Below are positions 22,079 to 33,607 of a stretch of 64,000 bases of DNA, in pieces (position 1 is the stretch's first letter; every line of letters begins with the position of its first letter). The DNA lies in the NCBI GenBank assembly GCA_028554745.1, contig JAQOTN010000047.1, forward strand, positions 1-64,000. The letters run 5' to 3'. Position numbers and translations under genes: made by a program. The notes beneath the pieces are model-generated. The model was not told where the DNA came from. It did no database searches and saw only the letters and a list, made by a program, of their open reading frames with translations. Source of the DNA: Blastocrithidia nonstop (taxonomy: Eukaryota; Euglenozoa; Kinetoplastea; Trypanosomatida; Trypanosomatidae).

Positions 22079-22723
22079 ATGTCAAAGATTTCACCTCAAG
22101 TATTGGCAGAGGCCATTCAGACCGTGCTCACCGGTGAGAAGGAGCGCAAGTTCAAGGAAAGTGTTGATTTACAGGTGAATTTGAAGAACTATGACCCACA
22201 AAAGGACAAGCGATTCTCAGGATCACTCAAACTACCCAACATTTGTCGACCACGCATGACGGTGTGTTTGCTCTGTGACCTCGTTCACGAGGATGTTGCC
22301 AAAAAGGCAGGTGTGCCTACCATGAATCAAGAGGAGCTGAAAAAGTTGAACAAGAACAAGAAACTAGTGAAGAAGATGTGTAACCAATATGATGCCTTTT
22401 TGTGTTCAGAGTCGATTATCAAGACAGTGCCACGTCTCGTTGGACCACACATGCATCGTTTAGGTAAATTTCCTACCGTGTGTGGAATGAATGAGTCATT
22501 GCCTGACAAGATTGCTGAACTGCAAGCCACTATCAAATTTCAGTTGAAGAAAGTGCTTTGTTTAGGTACATGTATTGGTCACAAGGAGATGACTGAGGAT
22601 CAACTGCGGCAAAACGTTGTTATGGCGCTCAACTTCCTCGTGTCGTTGCTGAAGAAGAACTGGCAAAACTTGAAATCGGCGTACATTAAGTCAACCATGG
22701 GCAAACCACAACGCATTTATTAA
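22079..22723 (+). CDS. RPL10A: 60S ribosomal protein uL1 (L10a)
   Basis: A 214-residue protein typical of eukaryotic uL1/L10a. It has [54 protein letters not shown] and [12 protein letters not shown], and finishes with [18 protein letters not shown], the usual conserved C-terminus. It forms the L1 stalk that handles deacylated tRNA at the ribosomal E site. Length equals the family norm. No reassigned codons are used, and codon choice is richer in G/C than in neighbouring non-ribosomal genes. Confidence 0.97.
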   Translation: MSKISPQVLAEAIQTVLTGEKERKFKESVDLQVNLKNYDPQKDKRFSGSLKLPNICRPRMTVCLLCDLVHEDVAKKAGVPTMNQEELKKLNKNKKLVKKMCNQYDAFLCSESIIKTVPRLVGPHMHRLGKFPTVCGMNESLPDKIAELQATIKFQLKKVLCLGTCIGHKEMTEDQLRQNVVMALNFLVSLLKKNWQNLKSAYIKSTMGKPQRIY

Positions 22724-23413
22724 GCAAAGAGTGCGCGTTTATTTATGCACTTCACTAAAACTTTATTATTTAATTTAATTTCTTCTTCATTTTTTTTTTC
22801 ACTAATTTACAGTTACTTTTCCCTTTTTTCTTTTACGCATTGTGTGTGTGTGTGTGTATGTGTATGTAAAGTTAATTGAGAGGTGTTTTGCTAAACTAGG
22901 GACAACAACATGTGTATGTGATTGAACTAGTCAAGATGCACGCTGCAAAAGTCTTATACATTCATAAACCCATGTGCAACTTTACAGTAATCTTAAAGTG
23001 TAATTTACAATTGTTAATTGTAACACTGTACTCATTAGAAAAAACTTGATTACACACACATTCTTGTGTTAATAAATATTATTAATATTAATCAAAATTT
23101 AAGTGATTTGTTTTATAGCTATATTGTTCTAAAAATAATTACAGATTCTAAGCATATCACTAAATTTTTTTCTTTCCAAAATTTGTTTAATGCGCATAAA
23201 TACATGTTTAATTTGCAAAAGTATTTTTTGATATATTTTTTTTCTGCTTTTCCTTTCTTAATTATTTTGAAAGTTGTAGAGGACACAACATATATCTCAC
23301 TTTCCCTGTCGATTTGAGACATTGTTGACGATCTAGTTATTCCCTAACTTCACAACCTTTTCATCAAACGTACACTTTGTTGCGAGCAATACATTTATTA
23401 AAACTATTTCAAG
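22724..23413. other. Intergenic spacer
   Basis: AT-rich with a short (TG)n at about 22843-22856. Nothing recognised. Confidence 0.6.
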
Positions 23414-23722
23414 ATGCCTATTACTCAGGAACAGTTACGTAAACGTGCCGAATTGGTGCGCACTGGAGGTAAAGGTTCGGTTCGACGTACCGTTAAGGCA
23501 CATCACAAAAATACTGGAGAAGATAAGAAGGTTCAAAATACAATTCGTCGCTTAGGTGTAACTCCGTTAAATGATATTGACGAAGCTATTTTTCATCGCC
23601 AAGATGGATCATCTTTCCACTTTACAAAGCCTAAAGTTCAGGCTTCGACTCAAACTCAGTGCTTCGTAGTTTCAGGTGATTATCAGGTAAAGGAGGCTGG
23701 TGAAGTGTAGGTGAAAGCTTAA
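23414..23722 (+). CDS. Nascent polypeptide-associated complex beta subunit (BTF3-like)
   Basis: A 102-residue protein: MPITQEQLRKRAELVRTGGK, GSVRRTVKAHHK, KVQNTIRRLGVTPL, then DIDEAIFHRQDG and FTKPKVQASTQTQ. This is the NAC domain with the RRK-x-K ribosome-binding-type N-terminus of the beta subunit. NAC beta pairs with NAC alpha and shields nascent chains at the ribosomal exit tunnel. The frame contains one TAG (23708-23710), four codons before the end; reading it as Glu gives the tail GEVEVKA and stop TAA 23720-23722. It is shorter than the animal protein, as in other trypanosomatids. Confidence 0.92.
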
Positions 23723-24729
23723 GGTAATACAAATTTATTTCATCTATTTTAAAGGTAAACATTTTAATGCAACATTATCTCACATTGTTATAATTTTTTA
23801 TTTTTTTCCTTTCCGTTTACTGTGATACTGCATAACTTCAAACTCTAATCATTTATTGATAGATAAAAAAAAGGACATTAGATTGTTAATATTTACTTTA
23901 AGGCTTTTACAGACCAAAAAACTGCTCACACCTAACGTAAACGATTCTACGTTTATATAGCAATTTCGTACAATATTAAGATATTAAGCACAAGCTTTCG
24001 CGTGATTGAGCATAACACGTGTAAATGAATAAGTGTATACAAAATGTAGAGAAGCAAATACATACGTCAGATTCTGAAATATTGAATTTTTTTTTACAGT
24101 AAGTATGCGTGTTATATTTCAGAGAAGAGCATGTTTAATACTTATCTGATAAAACAAATCCATTTAAATGTATCTTACATATATATAGCAAAACAAAGTC
24201 TATTGAAAATAAACTGATTTGCCGTCTTTCATTATATAGGAAATGCAACGCACAATCGATAAATGTAGTATTACATGTTTTCTTTCTTTATATTTTTATA
24301 CTTCCTTCTTCTTTTCATTTCTTTTTTTTTTTAATGAATGCTATACTTCAAATTAAAAGTAAGGACGGAAGTTTTCAGCACTAATTATTGTGCATAAAAC
24401 TTTGATAATATATAATTTTAATCAAAAAATTGTTTATGTTTGTAATATATTGACTACAGAGCTAATGCATAAGACAACTATAATTCATACTTTTTTTTCC
24501 CCTCAATGAATTGTTTTCGTTTTCTTTGTTTATTATCTTATGTTTACGATATACTTTTAATAATTACTGCATTAGGTAAGTTTTATATATATTTTTTTAC
24601 AGACTTTTCACATATAAACTAAATACGTTGCTAGCGTCGTTATTTTTGTTAAAATAATCTTTTTAACGAGAAATAGCACACAAAAAAAGTAATTAGAACA
24701 AACCAAGTATATAACAAAAATAAATAAAT
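23723..24729. other. AT-rich spacer
   Basis: Poly-T and poly-A tracts; no gene, RNA or repeat recognised. Confidence 0.6.
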
Positions 24730-25713
24730 ATGTTAAACATGTAAGCGGTGTAGGCAGCGCCTTCAACGGTTAAAACATATACATATAAATCTGGAGCCAT
24801 TTATGAAGGTTCTTTTGATGGAGCTCTGCGAAATGGGCGTGGGCATTGAAAACATCCGTTAGGTGAAATTTATGAAGGATAGTATAAACAAAATCGACAG
24901 TAGGGATTAGGCATCTATATTTTCTCGAAGAGTGGCAAATCGTATTTAGGCAACTGATCTAATGGCGAAATGAACGGTGAAGGATTATATTACTTCAATC
25001 GAGAGCATACAGCGTACTACTTTGGAAAATATTCTCACGATAAGAAAGATGGTTCAGGTCATTATATGTACGAAACAGGTGTTATGACTACTCAGTAGTG
25101 AGACAATGGTGTGTTGAAAACGTAGCGGTAAACAACTCCGTTGTAGATGGTTGATGTATCAGTTGCAATCAGAGCTCTTATTTCATCAGTTCGTGTAGTT
25201 GCCCCACGTTAGTTAGGTGAAATACCACAACCATCATAGGTGAGGACATTCCAGTTTCCGTCGGGAGCAACGTACACTGGGCAGTATAACGGGACAAAAA
25301 AGCATGGTCAGGGTTACTGATTACATCCAGAAGGTGATAGCTACTAAGGACAGTTTTAGAATAATAAGCATAATGGGTGGGGAGTGTATATAATAGGAAG
25401 AAGTGGCAAAAAGTATGTTGGTTTGTGACAAGACGGCAAAATGCATGGAACAGGGATATACTTTTTTAATCCTCAATAAACAGAATATTTTGTCGGTTCT
25501 TACAGGGATGATGTCAAACATGGACGAGGCTTGTATCACTTTGCTGATAGTGGAAGTAGTAAATTACAGTTATGAGAGAATGGCACGTTGAAACAGGAAA
25601 CAGATGCAGATGATTTGTTACAGAATTAGTATAACGGTGCTATTAGACGTATGGTGTAGATAGTATCTCCCTATGCGCCTAATTATGAACCGATCGCTTT
25701 TTCAACTAAGTAA
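24730..25713 (+). CDS. MORN-repeat protein
   Basis: A 327-residue protein with two blocks of MORN repeats (consensus Y-x-G-x2-x-G-x3-G-x-G). Block one has IYEGSF, GRGHW, EIYEGEY, GLGIYIF, SYLGNW, GEGLYYF and GSGHYMY; block two has TYTGQYNGTKKHGQGYW, SYEGQF, GWGVYI, KYVGLW, HGTGIYFF and VKHGRGLYHF. Many of the repeat's own Trp and Glu residues are TGA and TAA/TAG, so recoding is confirmed by repeat periodicity. The segment between the blocks (about residues 125-170) is a linker. MORN repeats bind membranes or scaffold cytoskeletal structures; in trypanosomatids they occur at the flagellar pocket collar and bilobe, but this protein's site cannot be read from sequence. TAA TAA marks the end. Confidence 0.9.
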
Positions 25714-27114
25714 TAATAAAAAAAATTTTACTACTAACAAATAAAAATAAATTACACTCATTTAGTACTTTAGAATATAATTATCATTATTGAAGTTTAT
25801 CATTACTCGAACATATATATGTACCTATTTGACTAAACAGATATACTAATATATTAACATCTCAATATCTATTCGGTTTTTTTTTTTTTTTTAAAAAAAG
25901 TTTAAAAAATGTTTTTTCTTTTCCATTAGGTGAAGTAAATATAACATTAATCTATAAATTATTAATTGTGTAATTTTCAGTGTTTTTCCTTTTAATTTGC
26001 AAATAGAAGACTTTTTTTTTTCAAGGTGCGTTTTAAAAAATAGAATGAAATAACAAAAACTGATAAATTTTTTTATTCGTAAAAATATGTGTTAAAGATG
26101 TTATTGAAAATAAACCTTCCATCTGTTTAATACGTAGATGATATTAAAAACCGAAAAAGAAGAAGTTAAAGTGTATAAATATCAATCGGCTATATATTAA
26201 TATTAATTGTCTTTAATTAGGCATAGGTGTAACAACAATTATTTTTTTTATTATTATTAATGTTTTTTATTTACACAACTTCTGTGCATTATTAGTATTC
26301 GTTGACTTTCAAGTTATGCATAGTTTATGAAAAGTAAAACACAATCACAGAAAGTTACGTAATTCATCTTTGTGACTAACATTGTCAGGTGTTCAAAGCA
26401 AATCTTGATAGAAGAAAATCTTATCAACAACAACAAATTTACATGTTTTACAGTAACGGTGAGTTGAATTTATGTATTTATGACAGTTAAAATTTATTAA
26501 ATGTTTGTACATAAAAATTTTATTTTTATTATATTCTTTACTAGTACATATGCAGATATAAATAAACACAAGCTGAAGTAGATGAACAAAAAAAAAGTGT
26601 TTCAACAGTAGATGTATAAAATTTTTTATTATTGATTGTGTGCAAAAAAAAATAATATTTTCAATTTTATTAATTATTTTGGTGAGTAAAAAAAGTTTAC
26701 TACCTTTTGATAATTTAAAATTTTTTTCCATTTGATGCTAGTATGTTATTAGTCTTTTTTTTTTTAGAAAAAAATTTTTACTGCATCATTTTTTTTCTTC
26801 TTTCTAGCGTATATAAGTGTGTTTTATCATTTGACTCTAGATAATGTAATTTCAAAAACCGTCAATTCACACAGTATGCTCTAAATTAATGTTCACGATA
26901 TATTTAGTATTGTATATACATATCAAAAAAAAAAAAATAATATCTTTTTATATTCTGCGATCTTTTTTAATACCTTTTTTATAGATTTACATTTTCTGAC
27001 ATCACTCAAATAATAATATTATTTAGGTGTTTTCAAATAAAATTTTTTTTTCACATTATAATTTTATCTGTCGATTAGTTAAAAAAACATCAAATTACCT
27101 ACTTTGTTTATTAA
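25714..27114. other. AT-rich spacer
   Basis: Extreme A/T with homopolymer tracts. Standard-code ORFs here (for example minus strand 26393-26731) are low-information Lys/Phe/Ile strings. Nothing recognised. Confidence 0.6.
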
Positions 27115-28272
27115 ATGCGCCGATCATATCTGTATTTGCAACTTGCGGCCTCGGCAAGTGGATTGAAAAAAACTGCTTTGTTTGACTTACACATGAAGTA
27201 TAAAGGTCATATGGCACCTTTTGCAGGGTATGAGATGCCGATTTATTATGACAAGACGGGAATTATTGAATAGCATTTACGCACCCGCTCTAATCTTGGT
27301 TTGTTTGATGTATCTCACATGGGTCAGTATGAAATACGAGGTGCAGATCGTGAACAATTTGTTGAATGAGTAACTCCAATTGATATGCAAAAATTAGCAG
27401 TTAATAATGCGTCGTTAACAATGTTAATGAACGCAAACGGAGGTATCAAAGATGATTGCATAGTTACAAAATATGAAGATCATCTATATATAGTACTTAA
27501 TGCTGGTTGTAAAGATAAAGATGTTACTCATTTGTAGGATATGCAAAAAGAATTTAAAGGCGACGTTAATTTGATTCCATTAAACAAACGTTCTTTACTT
27601 GCAGTACAAGGACCAAGATCTTGTTAAATGCTTTCTAAATATGTTAGTAATATATCGACAATGAATTTCATGTAGAGTTGCCACTAATTAACTATAAACG
27701 GAATTAAAGTTAGTGCTTCGCGATGCGGGTATACCGGTGAGGATGGATTTGAGATTGGTGTAGCCGATGATGACGCTGCTGCTTTAGCAAATATTTTCAT
27801 CGATGATGGGGCTACAATGGTTGGTCTCGGTGCTCGAGACACTTTACGATTATAAGCTGGATTAAATTTGTACGGTCATGAACTAAATTAGGATATTAAC
27901 CCAATTGCATCTAAATTAATGTGATCAATTTCCAAAAGGCGAATGAGTGAAGGAGGATTTATCGGTTTTGACAAGTTAAAGTCATTTAAATCAAATCCGT
28001 AATTATATATCCCACGCGTTAAGGTAGGGGTAAAAGCCGAAAAAGGTCCAGTGGCACGCTAAAACACGCTTATTGAAAAAGATGGTAAAGTTGTAGGTAA
28101 CCTTACAAGCGGAGGATACTCTCCGTGTTTGAAGCGAGCTATTGGACTTGGTTACGTCGATCGAGCGATTGCAAAGCAGGGTGTACAGCTAAAACTCGTA
28201 ATACGTAACACCCGTGTAGATGCTGAAGTGACAGCAATACCGTTTGTTCCTAATAAATACTATCGTAAGTAA
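27115..28272 (+). CDS. Aminomethyltransferase, glycine cleavage system T protein
   Basis: A 385-residue GcvT. The N-terminus MRRSYLYLQLAASASGLKKT is a plausible mitochondrial presequence. Then come TALFDLHMKYKGHMAPFAGY, GLFDVSHMGQYEIRG, LLAVQGPRS, SRCGYTGEDGFEI (the folate-site 'GYTGEDGFE' motif), GLGARDTLRLEAGLNLYGHE, GGFIGFDKL, GKVVGNLTSGGYSPCL, IGLGYVDR and a C-terminal 'FV..KYYRK'. It transfers the methylene group from the aminomethyl-lipoyl H protein to tetrahydrofolate and releases ammonia. TGA reads as Trp in 'LMWSISKRRMSEGG', where the family has Trp, and TAA as Glu in 'RLEAGL', where Glu is invariant. About 15 reassigned codons. Confidence 0.95.
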
Positions 28273-29725
28273 TAAATAAGTTTTTGTTAATAATAATTAA
28301 AAAACAACAACAACAACCAATATTAAATGTTTTCTTTATTTCTATTGTCACAACACCATTACTAAATTGAAACACTACAATCAATCAATCAATATATTTA
28401 TGTACGTATGATTATTTCTAAGTAGTCGATTTTTAAAATATTATACATCTTCAGAATGTATCCTTTTGAATAAAATCATTTTTCTATTTTTGTAACTTGA
28501 ATGCACAATTAAACAATTTTGAATAAGTTGAACAATAATATCTCATTTGGAAAAAAGTATTAACTTGCTAGTGTAAGTTGCCCGAAATCATGCCCATTAT
28601 ATTGGAGTAATTTCTACATACTTGAAACGGGAATTGTATGAATATCAAAACTTATAATTTTATTAGATATAGCAGACAAAAAGTATTAATTTTGAACTAG
28701 TTTATTGAAATGTGTACTCTTACGTTTAGTGTTATGAATAAACTATATATTAATAAATGATATATGCTAACAAGTAAAAAAGGTAAACAAATAACGAAAA
28801 AAAAATTTGTAAAACATTTTTTAATAAACGCTAATGCAGATAAAGTTTTAATTAATTGTAACAAAAAAAATATGATAATATGTATGGTATTACAATTTTA
28901 TTTCATTTTACTTGTTTTTTATTAATTTCTGAGAGTATATCAGGATATGTTTTGTACATAGAAATTATAATATTCTCAACTGTAATTTGATAATTTTAGT
29001 TGAAAAGAGTGAAGAATTCGTTATCAAAAAATTTTTTTGTAGACACACTTACTGACAAGCAGGTAAGTGCAAATATATAGGAGAATACATTAATCTTGTA
29101 CTTTATTAACATAATGAATTGTTATAATTTTGTTGAACTTAGTGTATAAGTTTCATGTTAGTTTACATTCAAAATAGTATCAAACATATATTTACTTGTT
29201 GAACATGACTTTGATATAAATTAAACGGTATTTCTTTTAAATAAAAATAATTTATTTTTGTTTATCTGTAGTTATGTTATAACTGTTTGACACACAAAAT
29301 TTACAGTAGTGATTAACCAATTAATTTATGCACATTTTTATCAAATGTGCGAAGTTGAACACATCTAAAGCTAATTATTATTAATAAAATTTATAATATA
29401 ACATGTACATGTAAATACTTTTTGTAAAATAACATTATGACTTAAATTAAATATTTTTACCTTAAAAAAATAAGGTTTTTATTCGAGTAAATTGTAATTA
29501 ATAGAAACGCAGTTTTTTAACGTCAACTACATATATATATATAGTTTTAAAAAAAAAAAAGTTGTTTTGCTTATAACTTTTCAAAAATAGATTCACGTAT
29601 CGTATAAATATAAAAAATTATTCATCTCTTGAAATAGTATTAGAAGTAGATTACAATAGCATCAAAGTAATATTTTACAAGCGTTGCGAGAGGTGTATTA
29701 TTTACAACTTGTCTTTAGTCAAGTA
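28273..29725. other. AT-rich spacer
   Basis: 1.45 kb of A/T-rich DNA with a short (TA)n near 29530. Nothing recognised. Confidence 0.6.
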
Positions 29726-31069
29726 ATGGGTTGTATAATTTCCTGTTGTCCTACTGCACTTAGTAGTGTCACTAGAACATTTGCATAACATACTAACCAC
29801 ACAAACATTAATTTATCTACGCACTTCACATCTGAAGCAAGGAATAGAAACAATAATAATAATAATAATAACACATCTAATGACCTTTGTGACATATGTG
29901 GTATACATCTTGATCCGACACTATTAGATGGACATCGTTAGGTGTGTAGAACAAATGCACGTCGTATGCACATGTTGCAGGAGGAGAGACAGCAACGTCA
30001 TTTTTAGACAAGAAGAGCTTCAAGTGAATTTGGTATACGTTCACTCGATGTAAATGATCATGTGTAAAATAATACAAGTGGTGATAGATGAGATAATTAA
30101 AATGATGATAAAAATTTTATCAATTACAATCGGATAAGATCGAATAAGGATGATAACATTTACATAACTCATAGTGTATAGAATGAGCGTAACTAATTGT
30201 GTGTTGTATGCTTGGATAAGCCGTGTTAATATGCTTTTCTTCCTTGTGGACACATAGTTTGCTGTAACACATGCGCATATATGCTGTAAACTTGTCCCAT
30301 CTGTCGTTGCCCACGAACGGCACTGTGCCATGTTGAACAAAATACTTTATCACAATTCAAATGTCCTCACTGTAGACAATTTATAGCGCCAACGTACTTT
30401 GATGGACATCGATAGGTGTGTGCAACGCGCATGCGCTGAAAAAATAGGTAAGTTGAAAAGATAGATAAAGAGTAGTAATGCAGCTAAGTATCACAAAACT
30501 AGCAATAAAGTGTTGTTGATATTAATTCAAGAAACGATTACACGTAGTAGCCAAAAATAGTTATAGGTAGCAGAGTCAACAAGTTTGATAAAGAGGTATA
30601 ATGCTATTCACAAAATCAACATTAACTTGGCATGTAGTCTTTGTAGGAAACACAGCAGCAAAATACCAACTAATTGAATGTTGGCTAAAATGTAGCTTAC
30701 AAAAACAATATAAATGTTAATGATAGTATTAAAAAAATAAGCAATTAAACTTAAACCGCAGTTCACGTGTCAAATAATGATTACGCAAAGAAAATGGTTG
30801 ACGCTAGTATTGATAAAAACAGTAGTAAAGCTACCAATTGTGCTAACGCAACATCAGCTGCGAAACGTAGTTAGTGTAATGAAACGACAAATTTTAACGA
30901 TGGTATTGGAAAAACATTACGATGTGTTGAGTGTAATAATTTGTATCATTGCCTTATGTTATGTTTGCCCTGTGGTCACAGGGTAATGTGTTAGAATTGC
31001 TCAAATAAACGAAGTAGGTGCCCAGTTTGCTTGCAAAATATAACAAAGGTGATTAAGGCATATCAGTAA
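29726..31069 (+). CDS. Twin-RING zinc-finger protein with N-terminal acylation signal
   Basis: A 447-residue protein. It begins MGCIISCCP, a strong myristoylation (Gly2) and palmitoylation (Cys3, 7, 8) signal for membrane attachment. Residues about 54-75 hold CDIC...DGHREVC, a small zinc finger, repeated after the first RING as CPHC...DGHREVC. RING 1 (from residue 159) is CVVCLDKPC...LPCGHIVC..C....CPIC. RING 2 (from about residue 399) is CVEC...CLPCGHRVMCENC....CPVC, ending TKVIKAYQ. Glu in both DGHREVC motifs and in the second RING ('CEN') is TAG. A poly-Asn tract follows the N-terminus, and the 190-residue linker is Asn/Glu-rich. Likely a membrane-bound E3 ubiquitin ligase; that activity is inferred from the RINGs. 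Confidence 0.82.
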
Positions 31070-31754
31070 AGTTAACATGATAAAAAAAAATTTAAGAACA
31101 AATATTTTTTTCAAAAAACAACAACATTGCAAGTAATTATTTTGTCTAAAGTTAAATTGTACCGAAATTATCTATCAATGTAAATAAACGCAACGCTTGT
31201 TAGCAACGCGAACGGAAAAATATATGAGCAAATTTATTGATTAATCAAGTTCACATTTCTTGATATATTAATCGATTGCTTATTTTATTCTATGTAATAT
31301 TCAATTGATTTTTTAAAAATTACATTTATATATTGACAGAGAACATACATTAACATATATACACACATACACAAAATGATACATATAATAAAATAATTGT
31401 CAAAATTTGTACACTAAAAGATTATCAAGATGAATGACGTTAATAAATTGGATCATCTTTGTTTTAAAAAAAGGGAAAGAGAAAAGCAATATCTTTAATA
31501 CTTTGATTACAGAATTACTTAAACGTTTCTTTTTCCCCCCTGATATTATTTTCTGCTTTGAAAGTGTTAATTAACATTTATTTTGCTTAGAAGAGAATAT
31601 CAAATTATTTTTAATGCAAATGTGTTAACATAATTTATTATATACACACATACATATATAATTTACCTATATATTACATACTTTTCCAGCTCCTCCTCAC
31701 CTTCACTCACTTCGTGAGGTAAGGTTTATTTGATACACTGTTACAACCAATAAA
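31070..31754. other. AT-rich spacer
   Basis: Contains pyrimidine stretches (for example CCAGCTCCTCCTCACC near 31687) that may act in trans-splicing of the next gene. No gene seen. Confidence 0.55.
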
Positions 31755-33014
31755 ATGTCTTAACAACAATCGTTGCACAATGCTGAAGACAGTTGATGTG
31801 CAAATAATAAACGTGATGTTGCAAATTTACTCGGATGCTAGAAAAACTATCAGAAAAATAATCAAAAATTTGAGGTTAGTCAGAAAAATCTATAATTTTT
31901 GACGTAAAATTATGCATATTCTCAAGAAGATCATTAATAAATCAAATAACGTTTTAACGCCAATTCTAATAATATTATATAAATTAGTTAGAAAGATTTG
32001 TTGGAGAATTACACTGATATTGGTTTATTGACAGAAACGTCAGAAACAAAGTACAACAATACGACAAAAAGGAAGATATAGCAGCAAAAATGTAAATACA
32101 ATTTAGGTAAGTTTGTAACTATGTACGACGCTGAAAATTGTAGCATCAATAATTTACATTTATATAAAAATAAATTTGCCTAACAGTAACGTTAGAACAA
32201 AAAATATAAAACTTCAACTACTGTTGACAGCTACAAAAAAGGTAGAAGTAATTGTCAGTTTCAACCAAAAAACTTATAAATTACATAGAAAACAAACATA
32301 GAAGCAGTATCTAATCACTCCTATACGCAACAATTTAGCAACAGAAGTTGACATAAATAGGGAAACTGTTTACCAACTGACAAAAATAATGAAAATGGAC
32401 AGGATTAAAATGTATCATGAGAATAAAATAAAATCTAAACTTTTGCTATAAATCAACAACATAATGTTCTTTGTCTTAACACTTTGCAAGAATTACAGTA
32501 ATATTTATAGCATATGCTTGAAATGAATTAGAAAGAGTAAAGTTAGTATTTACACTAAACAAACGCACGTATTACAGTGACAAAAGAAAAATTACAGTAA
32601 TTATCTAATCAAGAAATGTGTGCAGTGAGTGAGTTATAACGATGCACCTAATAATGTAATGTTTTATCTAAATAAATAAGCAATACACAGCAACGTAAGA
32701 AAAGATTATAGGCACAAAACTACACAAGAGATATTTAACAAAAAGATGCTTTGAAAGTAATAAATGAATAAATTGATAAAGCAAACAACACACTGCGTAT
32801 TTTACAGAATATTAAACTATGATTAAGTCAACAGCTGAGCAATTAAAAATAATAAGTACAACGTCGTGCACGCTACACAAATGCTCAATGTAATTATTAA
32901 AATAAAGAGTAATAGCTGACACTGGTTAATTAAAATTAATAGATAATCACTTCATAAAAGGAGAAGTTAAAGTGAGTTCCTTTTACACCAACATCAAGTA
33001 AGTGTCTTCTATAA
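31755..33014 (+). CDS. Coiled-coil protein, unknown
   Basis: A 419-residue protein seen only with code 31; no standard ORF of note exists. The first half is Asn/Lys/Glu-rich (KNYQKNNQKFEVSQKNLEF, EEIKERFNANSNN). The second half has clear heptads: LNTLQELQEYLEHMLEMNE, ITVTKEKLQELSNQE, ISNTQQRKKRLEAQ and LRILQNIKLW. It ends EKEKLKWVPFTPTSSKCLL, then TAA 33012-33014. About 70 residues are Glu from TAA/TAG, the highest density in the window, which suits a Glu-rich coiled coil. No domain is recognised; a cytoskeletal or scaffold role would be typical. The coding call rests on heptad regularity, not frame length. Confidence 0.72.
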
Positions 33015-33607
33015 AAAAAAAAATAAATTAACATGCAACAAGGGTTACTAATGATTAACAAATGCATCTTTATATTTAATAGTTCATTTATTTATTCGAC
33101 AGTATTGTACATGAAATTGATTACAGGTGTTTCCCGCAAAATAAAACAAATTAAAACCTAACTAATTAAAAAAAAAGCTGAAATAGTTCACACACAATAG
33201 CAAAGGCTGTTTTAAGAAATATAAAATAATTGCCAACTAATATAATATATATATATATATATATATATCAGTAAAAAATAAATATTTGTAATTCTTACTT
33301 TTTCTACAAGGATTACAAATTAATTTTACATCATGACAGTTATTAACAGAATTTTTTTTTCCTCTCAACCAGTTTTTTTTCAAATAAAATTGAAAATTAA
33401 ATTTTTTTTACTAAAATATTCTTATACAAAGTAGCATTTCGTTAAATTGGCAGTCAAACAAAAATTATAAGAATTGAAAGAATAATTTTGAAACTATAAA
33501 TATACGTATATCACATAACAAATTATTTTTTTTTTTCTGTACCGTTCTTTTACTTGCCTGAACAAATAGCATCAACGAAGTTAACATATAAACGATTAGT
33601 TACACTG
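33015..33607. other. AT-rich spacer with (AT)n
   Basis: An (AT)n run at about 33242-33269; no gene recognised. Confidence 0.6.

Noticed and set aside
26393-26731. Minus-strand 112-codon ORF
   Set aside because: Lys/Phe/Ile-rich string from A/T homopolymers, no start context, acceptor or similarity.
29877-30353. Minus-strand ORFs opposite the twin-RING gene
   Set aside because: They mirror codons of the recognised + strand RING protein; no acceptor on the minus strand.
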